Below are positions 58,058 through 64,000 of a DNA stretch of 64,000 nucleotides, one piece after another; positions within the stretch are counted from its first letter, which is position 1; each line of letters opens with the position of its first letter. The position numbers and the translations under genes are program-made. This stretch comes from Arthrobacter sp. B6 (GTDB lineage Bacteria; Actinomycetota; Actinomycetes; Actinomycetales; Micrococcaceae). Under the pieces are notes generated by a model, which was not told the DNA's origin, searched no databases, and saw only the letters and a program-made list of their open reading frames with translations. Location of the stretch: assembly GCF_001663775.1 (NCBI RefSeq), contig NZ_KV467169.1, positions 821,206 through 885,205 of the forward strand, written 5' to 3'.

Positions 58058-59593
58058 TTAACTAAGCATGCTTACTTTACCCCAAACCTCCGGTAGGGAA
58101 TCCGCAACCCGGCCCGCCGTCAGCGGCCCGCCTGCCGATGCGGCGGCGCCGGCACGGCCGTGGAGGCTTGCCGCAAGGGCGGCGATGGCTGCCCAGCGCT
58201 CGTCCGGATCGATGCCCGCATCCCGGAAGCGGCCGACGTCGGACCCCAGCTGTGCGAGCAGGGCACCGATGATTCCGGCCAGCACATCGCCGCTTCCGGC
58301 GGAGGCGAGCCAGGGCGTGCCGTCGGCCTGGCTGTAGAAGTCCTGGAAGGGGGACGCCACCAGTGTGGTGGCGCCTTTGAGGAGGACGGTGGCCTCGGTG
58401 AGCCCTGCGGCGTGCCGGACGGCACCAAGGGTGTTCGCCTCCACGGCAGAGCGCAGGGACAGGGAATGGTCGGCATCCAGCCGTTGCAGCAGCGACGCGA
58501 GCTCGCCGGCGTGGGGCGTGAGCACCACCTGCGGGGCAAGAATCAGGGGCAGCCCGGGAAGTGCACCGGCGTCTGCGACTGTGGGCAGCCCCGAGTCAAC
58601 GGCGTCCCGGGCGCGCTGGAGCTGGTCGTGGTCCTCCGGGCCCATGCCCGAGCCCACCAGCCAGGCCTGGACGTGGGTGTCCGCCACGGACCCGGTCGCG
58701 CACACCACTTCGGGACAGGACTGCCGGACCAGTTGCGCCACCTCGGGCGGCCCCAGGTACCGCACCATGCCCACCCCGGCCGCCAGCGCACCGCGGCAGG
58801 CCAGCACGGCCGCTCCGGGATAGGTGACGGACCCGGCCACTACCCCCAGTACGCCACGGGAATACTTGTGCGAGCGCCGCCGGGGCTGTGGGAGGAGCCG
58901 CGCCAGGTCGGTGGCTTCGAGCCTGTGCAGTGCGGGCCACGGGAGGTGCCCTTCTATGCCGATCGGGATGACCTCGACGCGCCCTGCATGATCTGCTCCG
59001 GGATCGGCCAGGAGGCCTGCCTTCGCGGCTCCGAAGGTCACGGTCAGGGCCGCCGGCAGCACCGGGGCATGCACCTCGCCGGTGTCGGCGTCAACCCCGC
59101 TGGGCACGTCGCACGCGACCACCAGGGGCAGCCGGCCACCGGAAAGTGCGTCCACCAGTGCCGCGGCCGTTCCGCGGAGCCCGCCTTTGGCTCCCGTCCC
59201 CAGGACCGCATCAATCACGACGTCGGCACTCGCCGTTTCGGCGGTCAGCTGGTTCAGCGTCGCTTCCGTGAGCCAATGCACACGGCCGCCGGCACGCTCA
59301 AAAGCAGCCAGCGCCTCCGGGTGCGCAGAATCGGCGGTGAGCACCGCCGTCGTACGCATTCCGCGGGCTGCCAGGAAGGAGGCGGCAAAGAGACCGTCGC
59401 CGCCGTTGTTGCCTTTGCCTGCCAGGACGGCTACGCGGGCACCGTACAGCCGTTGCCCCCGGGCCCGCAGCTCGCGGACCACCGCGGTGGCAAGGCCGTG
59501 CGAGGCGCGCTGCATCAGGACAGCCCCCAGGCCCGTGGCCAGGAGCGGCTGTTCGGCTTCCCTGACCTGGGTTCCGGTATAGGCGCTGATCAT
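58058..59593 (-). CDS. nnr: Bifunctional NAD(P)H-hydrate epimerase / ADP-dependent dehydratase
   Basis: A 511-residue repair enzyme that restores NAD(P)H from its hydrated forms. The N-terminal epimerase domain (YjeF-N) has 'VLAGKGNNGGDGLFAASFL' near residue 55, and the C-terminal kinase-like dehydratase has 'LASAGSGDVLAGIIGALLAQ' near residue 435 with 'ILAPQVVLTPHAGELASLL' before it. Both halves are complete. It lies 31 nt after acpS on the same strand and shares its transcript. The order glmS, acpS, nnr is common in Actinobacteria. Confidence 0.93.
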   Translation of the reverse strand: MISAYTGTQVREAEQPLLATGLGAVLMQRASHGLATAVVRELRARGQRLYGARVAVLAGKGNNGGDGLFAASFLAARGMRTTAVLTADSAHPEALAAFERAGGRVHWLTEATLNQLTAETASADVVIDAVLGTGAKGGLRGTAAALVDALSGGRLPLVVACDVPSGVDADTGEVHAPVLPAALTVTFGAAKAGLLADPGADHAGRVEVIPIGIEGHLPWPALHRLEATDLARLLPQPRRRSHKYSRGVLGVVAGSVTYPGAAVLACRGALAAGVGMVRYLGPPEVAQLVRQSCPEVVCATGSVADTHVQAWLVGSGMGPEDHDQLQRARDAVDSGLPTVADAGALPGLPLILAPQVVLTPHAGELASLLQRLDADHSLSLRSAVEANTLGAVRHAAGLTEATVLLKGATTLVASPFQDFYSQADGTPWLASAGSGDVLAGIIGALLAQLGSDVGRFRDAGIDPDERWAAIAALAASLHGRAGAAASAGGPLTAGRVADSLPEVWGKVSMLS

Positions 59594-59624
59594 GGCGTCG
59601 GGTCCAGCTTCAGCCTGGTGACTC

Positions 59625-59972
59625 TCAGCCTTCGGCCAGGACGGTGGCCGTGGCTATCCCGCCGTCGTGGCTCATGGAGAGGTGCCAGCGCTTGACGCCT
59701 TTGGACTCAGCCACCGCAAGCACGGTGCCCTTGACCTGGATGGTGGGGCCGTTCTGGTCCAGGCCGATCCAGCAGTCCTGCCAGTTCATGCCGGCGGGCG
59801 CACCGAGCACCTTGGCCACGGCTTCCTTGGCGGCAAACCTCGCGGCCAGGGAGCGGGTATTCAGCTCCCGCTCGGCCGGGACAAACAGCCTGTCCCGCAG
59901 CCCGGGGGTGCGTTCAAGCTGACGGCCGAACCGCTCGATGTCTACAACGTCTACGCCTATGCCAACAATCAT
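59625..59972 (-). CDS. acpS: Holo-[acyl-carrier-protein] synthase
   Basis: A 115-residue phosphopantetheinyl transferase. 'GIGVDVVDIERF' supplies the metal-binding Asp (D8), and 'LAARFAAKEAVAKVLG' supplies the Glu and Lys. 'HLSMSHDGGIATATVLAE' closes the protein. It activates acyl carrier protein with coenzyme A, so it is related in pathway to coaA at the end of the window. The ATG follows a TAGAAT box by 7 nt. Confidence 0.95.
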   Translation of the reverse strand: MIVGIGVDVVDIERFGRQLERTPGLRDRLFVPAERELNTRSLAARFAAKEAVAKVLGAPAGMNWQDCWIGLDQNGPTIQVKGTVLAVAESKGVKRWHLSMSHDGGIATATVLAEG

Positions 59973-59979
59973 GCGGCTT

Positions 59980-59985
59980 ATTCTA
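59980..59985 (-). promoter_or_regulatory. -10 box of a leaderless acpS-nnr promoter
   Basis: TAGAAT on the minus strand, 7 nt before the ATG at 59972. Confidence 0.65.
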
Positions 59986-60026
59986 CGGTCACGCCCTTGC
60001 CGGCTTTGCGCGGCAGGCCCGGGAGC

Positions 60027-61052
60027 CTACGTGGGATCCGGGATTTTGTAGCCGTGCGGATTGGCCTTTTGCCAACGCCAGTGGTCCGCGCACATCTGCG
60101 CCAGATTGCGCTCCGCCGACCAGCCCAGGTCGCCGAGGGCTGATGACGGGTCGGCATAACTTATCGCGGCGTCACCGGGACGCCGGGGGGCGAATTCATA
60201 AGGAATGGCGGAGCCTGCGGCCTCGCTGAAGGCGGCAATGACCTCAAGTACCGACGATCCGCGGCCAGTTCCAAGGTTCCACCGAAAAACGCCCTTCGCA
60301 CTGCCCAGGTAGGCCAAAGCGGCCAGGTGCCCGGCGGCCAGGTCCATCACATGGATGTAGTCCCTGATGCCGGTCCCGTCCGGCGTCGGATAGTCGTTGC
60401 CAAACACCTTGACTACAGGACGGCGTCCCACGGCTACCTGCGCCACGAAGGGGAGCAGGTTATTGGGCGTGCCTTGGGGATCCTCCCCAATCAGTCCGGA
60501 TTCGTGCGCCCCCACAGGGTTGAAGTACCGCAGGAGCGCAATTCTCCATCGGGGGTCGGCCGCCCCCAAGTCGGAGAGTATGTCCTCGATCTGCTCTTTG
60601 GTCCGGCCATAGGGGTTGGTGGCATCGAGTTCGCACTTCTCGTTCAGGGGAACGTTGTCGTTTGCCCCGTACACAGTGGCGGAGGAACTGAACACCAGGG
60701 TTCTCACGCCATGCTTTTCCATGCCGGCCAGCAAATTCAGCGTACCGACGACGTTGTTGCGGTAATACCGGAGAGGCATCTCCACCGACTCGCCGACAGC
60801 TTTCAGGCCAGCAAAATGGATCACTGAATCGAAGCCGCCTTCGCCCAGGACGGCGTCCACTGTGTGCTCGTCAAGCAAGTCCCCAACGCGCACGTCCACC
60901 TCGCGTCCGGTCAGCCTCTGAACCCGTTCAAGCGATTCAGGATCGGAGTTCACAAGGTTGTCAAGGACCACGACTTCATGGCCTTCCTGGAGAAGGCACA
61001 GCGTGGTGTGGGATCCGATGTACCCGGCGCCGCCGGTGACCAATACCTTCAT
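60027..61052 (-). CDS. galE: UDP-glucose 4-epimerase
   Basis: A 341-residue SDR enzyme interconverting UDP-glucose and UDP-galactose. 'VLVTGGAGYIGSHTTLCLL' binds NAD at the N-terminus; the catalytic set is 'SSSATVYG' and the Y-x3-K 'NPYGRTKEQIE'. 'LRYFNPVGAHESGLIGEDP' is specific for GalE. The ATG at 61052 is preferred to the GTG six bases earlier because a TAGACT box lies exactly 6 nt from that ATG. It stands between acpS and glmS, an insertion compared with mycobacterial order. Confidence 0.95.
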   Translation of the reverse strand: MKVLVTGGAGYIGSHTTLCLLQEGHEVVVLDNLVNSDPESLERVQRLTGREVDVRVGDLLDEHTVDAVLGEGGFDSVIHFAGLKAVGESVEMPLRYYRNNVVGTLNLLAGMEKHGVRTLVFSSSATVYGANDNVPLNEKCELDATNPYGRTKEQIEDILSDLGAADPRWRIALLRYFNPVGAHESGLIGEDPQGTPNNLLPFVAQVAVGRRPVVKVFGNDYPTPDGTGIRDYIHVMDLAAGHLAALAYLGSAKGVFRWNLGTGRGSSVLEVIAAFSEAAGSAIPYEFAPRRPGDAAISYADPSSALGDLGWSAERNLAQMCADHWRWQKANPHGYKIPDPT

Positions 61053-61058
61053 GCGCAC

Positions 61059-61064
61059 AGTCTA
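61059..61064 (-). promoter_or_regulatory. -10 box of a leaderless galE promoter
   Basis: TAGACT on the minus strand, 6 nt before the ATG at 61052. The box decides between two in-frame starts. Confidence 0.65.
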
Positions 61065-61192
61065 GGGCGCCGGGGCGGGCGGCACACGCCCTTCAGCAGC
61101 AATCTTGGGGAAACCCGCACTGTATGGTGCGATCCGTTGCGGGTTCCCCGGATGCCTTCTGACTATGGCTGGCCGGTCCTCATAATCGGCGC

Positions 61193-63085
61193 TTATTCCA
61201 CGGTGACGCTCTTGGCCAGGTTGCGGGGCTGGTCCACGTCGTAGCCCTTGGCCGAGGCCAGTTCGGCCGCGAAGATCTGCAGCGGGACCGTGGTCAGCAG
61301 CGGCATCAGCAGCGTGGGCGTCTCCGGGACGTAGAAGACGTACTCGGCGTAGGCCTTGACGGCCTCGTCGCCTTCCTCGGCGATGACCAGCGTCCGGGCG
61401 CCGCGTGCGCGGACCTCCTGGATGTTGCTGACAACTTTGGCGTGCAGCGAGTCGCGGCCGCGCGGTGAGGGAACCACCACGAACACCGGCTGGCCGTCGT
61501 CGATGAGGGCGATGGGACCGTGCTTCAGTTCGCCCGCGGCGAAGCCTTCGGCGTGGATGTACGCGATTTCCTTGAGCTTCAGCGCGCCTTCCAGGGCCAC
61601 CGGGTAACCCACGTGGCGTCCGAGGAACAGGACGGACTTCTCGTCCTTCATGCTGCGGGCCAGCTCACGGAGGGGCCCGGCGTTATCCAGGATGGTCTGG
61701 ATCTTCGCCGGGATCTTGGCCAGGTCCGCGAGGACGTCCTTGATCTGCCCGGAGAAAATGTTGCCGCGCAGCTGTGCCAGGTACATCCCCAGCAAATAGG
61801 CGGCGGTGATCTGGGCCAGGAAGGCCTTGGTGGAGGCCACCGCGATTTCCGGGCCGGCGTGCGTGTACAGCACAGCATCCGATTCACGCGGGATGGTGGA
61901 CCCGTTGGTGTTGCAGATCGAGATGGTCTTCGCGCCCTGTTCCCGGGCGTAGCGGACGGCCATCAGGGTGTCCATGGTTTCCCCGGACTGGCTGATGGAG
62001 ACAACCAGCGTGTTGGAGTCCAGGATGGGGTCGCGGTAGCGGAACTCATGCGCGAGCTCCACCTCCGTGGGGATCCGGCACCAGTTCTCGATCGCGTACT
62101 TGGCCACCATGCCGGCGTACGCAGCCGTGCCGCAGGCCAGCACAATGATCTTGTTGACCTGCTTCAGCAGCTCAGGATCGATCCGGATCTCGTCCAGCGT
62201 CAGCTTGCCGTTGATATCGGAGCGGCCCAGCAGGGTCTGCCCCACAGCGTCCGGCTGGTCGTTGATCTCCTTTTCCATAAAGGAGCTGAAGCCGCCCTTT
62301 TCCGCAGAGGCCGGGTCCCAGTCAACGTGGTATTCCTTGCCGGCGGCGAAGTTGCCGTAGAAGTCGGTGATATCCACGCTGTCAGCCGTGATGGTGACGA
62401 TCTGGTCCTGGCCCAGCTCCACCGCGCGGCGGGTGTAATCGATGAACCCGGAGACGTCCGAGCCCAGGAAGTTCTCGCCCTCGCCCAGGCCAACCACCAG
62501 CGGAGAGTTGCGGCGCGCGGCAACCACCACGCCCGGCTGGTCCGCGTGCACGGCCAGCAGCGTGAAGGCCCCTTCGAGGCGCTGGCAGGCAAGCTGCATG
62601 GCCTTCGTCAGGCCGTTGTTGCTGGTGTCGCCGTTCAGGCTGGTGCGGAAGATGTCACCCAGCAGCGCGGCGGCCACCTCGGTGTCCGTTTCGGAGGCGA
62701 AGGTGACGCCCTTGGCCACCAGTTCGAGCTTCAGCTCGGCGAAGTTCTCGATAATGCCGTTGTGGATCAGGGCCAGCTTGCCGCCGTCGGACAGGTGCGG
62801 GTGCGCATTCTGGTCCGTGGGCCCGCCGTGCGTGGCCCAGCGCGTGTGGCCGATGCCGGTCAGCGTGTCCGGCAGCGGATGGGCTTCCAGCTCGCCGAGG
62901 AGGTTGCTCAGCTTTCCTGACTTCTTGCGGGACGAGATAACACCGTCGGCAACAACGGCCACTCCCGCGGAGTCGTAACCCCGGTACTCCAGGCGGCGCA
63001 ATCCTTCAAGGACAACATCCAGCGCACTGTGACCGGCAATTCCCTGGCCAGTCGAACGGCCTACATATCCTACGATTCCACACAT
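61193..63085 (-). CDS. glmS: Glutamine--fructose-6-phosphate aminotransferase
   Basis: A 630-residue enzyme making glucosamine-6-phosphate for peptidoglycan and for mycothiol precursors. The N-terminal nucleophile is Cys2 in 'MCGIVGYVGRS', followed by 'RLEYRGYDSAG' and 'GIGHTRWATHGGPTDQNAHP'. Two SIS domains follow ('SISQSGETMDTLMA', 'VASTKAFLAQI') and the C-terminus is 'NLAKSVTVE'. The ATG is certain because Cys must follow Met. A TAAGCT box lies 7 nt upstream. I see no glmS ribozyme. Confidence 0.97.
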   Translation of the reverse strand: MCGIVGYVGRSTGQGIAGHSALDVVLEGLRRLEYRGYDSAGVAVVADGVISSRKKSGKLSNLLGELEAHPLPDTLTGIGHTRWATHGGPTDQNAHPHLSDGGKLALIHNGIIENFAELKLELVAKGVTFASETDTEVAAALLGDIFRTSLNGDTSNNGLTKAMQLACQRLEGAFTLLAVHADQPGVVVAARRNSPLVVGLGEGENFLGSDVSGFIDYTRRAVELGQDQIVTITADSVDITDFYGNFAAGKEYHVDWDPASAEKGGFSSFMEKEINDQPDAVGQTLLGRSDINGKLTLDEIRIDPELLKQVNKIIVLACGTAAYAGMVAKYAIENWCRIPTEVELAHEFRYRDPILDSNTLVVSISQSGETMDTLMAVRYAREQGAKTISICNTNGSTIPRESDAVLYTHAGPEIAVASTKAFLAQITAAYLLGMYLAQLRGNIFSGQIKDVLADLAKIPAKIQTILDNAGPLRELARSMKDEKSVLFLGRHVGYPVALEGALKLKEIAYIHAEGFAAGELKHGPIALIDDGQPVFVVVPSPRGRDSLHAKVVSNIQEVRARGARTLVIAEEGDEAVKAYAEYVFYVPETPTLLMPLLTTVPLQIFAAELASAKGYDVDQPRNLAKSVTVE

Positions 63086-63092
63086 AAGCTCA

Positions 63093-63098
63093 AGCTTA
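63093..63098 (-). promoter_or_regulatory. -10 box of a leaderless glmS promoter
   Basis: TAAGCT on the minus strand, 7 nt before the ATG at 63085. Because the true start of glmS is certain (Cys2), this is a good test case for the rule seen in the window. Confidence 0.65.
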
Positions 63099-63219
63099 TC
63101 GGCAGCCGCAAGGAGATCTATAACCGGTGGGGCCCGGGAGGGCGCCGTCAGGCCGCCACGTGCGCAGCCACTGCAGCGGCAAGCCATGTCTTGCATTTCG
63201 CTCTGAGCCGGGTGAAGGG

Positions 63220-63225
63220 CAGAAT
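63220..63225 (+). promoter_or_regulatory. Possible -10 box of coaA
   Basis: CAGAAT is 7 nt before the GTG at 63233; the first base departs from TANNNT. Confidence 0.4.
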
Positions 63226-63232
63226 CTCTAAC

Positions 63233-64000
63233 GTGACTGTGCAACGCAATGACGCGAACGGCGAAGGTGTCTCCCCGTTCGTTGAGCTGGACCGGCAGAC
63301 CTGGTCCCGGCTTGCAGCGCAGATGGAACAGCCTCTGAACGAAGAGGACATTGTCCGTCTGCGCGGCCTCGGCGATCCCCTGGATATGAAGGAGATCCGC
63401 GAGGTCTATCTGCCGTTGTCCCGTCTCCTTCATCTGTATGTTGAGGCGGCCGGCCAGCTGCATGCCGCCACCACAACGTTCCTGGGCGAACATGCCCAGC
63501 GGACCCCGTTCGTGATCGGCGTGGCCGGTTCGGTTGCCGTGGGCAAATCAACCATCGCGCGCGTCCTCCGGGAGATGCTCCGGCGCTGGCCGGGAACCCC
63601 GAATGTGGAGCTGATCACCACCGACGGTTTCCTGTACCCCCTGGCCGAGCTCAAACGGCGCCAGCTCCTGGAGCGCAAGGGCTTCCCGGAGTCCTATGAC
63701 CGGCGGGCGCTGCTGCGCTTTGTCAGCGAGATCAAGGGCGGCGCGGAGGAAGTCCGGGCCCCCTGGTACTCCCACGTCACCTACGACATCGTTCCGGACA
63801 AGGAAGTCGTGGTCCGCCGCCCTGACGTGCTGATCGTCGAAGGCCTGAACGTCCTGGCCCCCGCCCGTCCCCGCCATGACGGCAAGCAGGGACTTGCCCT
63901 GAGCGATTTCTTCGACTTCTCCATCTATGTGGACGCCCCGACGTCCTACATCGAGGAGTGGTATGTGGAGCGGTTCCGCAAGCTCCAGAGCACGGCGTTC
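63233..64000 (+). CDS. coaA: Type I pantothenate kinase (5' part, cut by the window end)
   Basis: The first 256 codons of a gene that stays open to the end of the window; the family is about 310-320 residues, so roughly 60 are missing. The product phosphorylates pantothenate, the first step of coenzyme A synthesis. 'PFVELDRQTWSRLAAQ' near the start, the P-loop 'GVAGSVAVGKSTIARVL' near residue 100, 'ITTDGFLYPLAEL' and 'YDIVPD' are all canonical. The GTG at 63233 is chosen; a second in-frame GTG 6 nt later is possible. It diverges from glmS, as in many Actinobacteria. Confidence 0.94.
   Translation, partial: MTVQRNDANGEGVSPFVELDRQTWSRLAAQMEQPLNEEDIVRLRGLGDPLDMKEIREVYLPLSRLLHLYVEAAGQLHAATTTFLGEHAQRTPFVIGVAGSVAVGKSTIARVLREMLRRWPGTPNVELITTDGFLYPLAELKRRQLLERKGFPESYDRRALLRFVSEIKGGAEEVRAPWYSHVTYDIVPDKEVVVRRPDVLIVEGLNVLAPARPRHDGKQGLALSDFFDFSIYVDAPTSYIEEWYVERFRKLQSTAF

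Noticed and set aside
63086..63232. glmS ribozyme or riboswitch
   Set aside because: The start codon follows a -10 box by 7 nt, leaving no leader in which a ribozyme could fold.
63086..63493. N-terminal extension of glmS
   Set aside because: GlmS needs Cys directly after the start Met, which fixes the start at 63085; the extension is antisense to coaA.

Overview
The window looks like the chromosome of a high-GC actinobacterium of the Arthrobacter / Pseudarthrobacter group (Micrococcaceae). The signs are mycothiol and inositol genes (mshA, ino1), a GuaB3-class protein, a HrcA/CIRCE-controlled groES-groEL operon, the treX-treY-treZ trehalose operon, and many genes that start directly behind a TANNNT -10 box with no ribosome-binding site. 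No rRNA, tRNA, phage, insertion sequence or CRISPR array was seen.

Layout. 0-4 kb: an acetyltransferase behind galU, diverging from 5-formyl-THF cyclo-ligase, an FmdB zinc ribbon and a SAF-domain membrane protein. 3.7-8 kb: a 1417-residue helicase-like protein with altered ATPase motifs and a nuclease-like C-terminus. 8-21 kb: purine genes guaA, guaB3 and guaB, interleaved with SURF1/DUF3817, glpD plus a lone PTS EIIA, a four-gene WXG100 (type VII secretion type) cassette and an ABC exporter. 21-29 kb: an AcylT3-SGNH acyltransferase, an FAD monooxygenase with a PQ-loop-like membrane protein, a TPR-LuxR regulator, ATP-dependent ligase ligB and a RibD-C/DHFR-like reductase. 29-41 kb: groEL, groES, a THUMP-like methyltransferase, an AroE-like dehydrogenase, a GH3 lipoprotein, a YbdK-type carboxylate-amine ligase and the overlapping operon alr-tsaE-tsaB-rimI-tsaD. 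41-58 kb: a PfkB kinase diverging from a GH4 glycosidase, mshA, fhs, a repeat-rich segment with a DUF559-type gene, ino1, an aldo/keto reductase and treXYZ. 58-64 kb: nnr, acpS, galE, glmS and the 5' part of coaA.

The minus-strand backbone (glmS, nnr, alr-tsaE-tsaB-rimI-tsaD, groES-groEL, guaB, guaB3, guaA) follows the order known from Mycobacterium tuberculosis. The 41-58 kb block separates nnr from alr and looks like lineage-specific content.

Most worth a second look: (1) arrays of an exact 32-bp-period repeat (core GTGAGAGAGCGT) that flank a DUF559/AbiEi-like gene in opposite orientations, supply its stop codon, and recur around a small membrane-anchored protein up to the end of ino1; (2) the large helicase-like protein whose Walker A lysine is glutamine and whose DEAS box is altered; (3) at least 16 transcription-unit-leading genes with a TANNNT box exactly 6 or 7 nt before the start codon, which fixes many start sites; (4) the WXG100 cassette; (5) a cysteine-free GuaB3.
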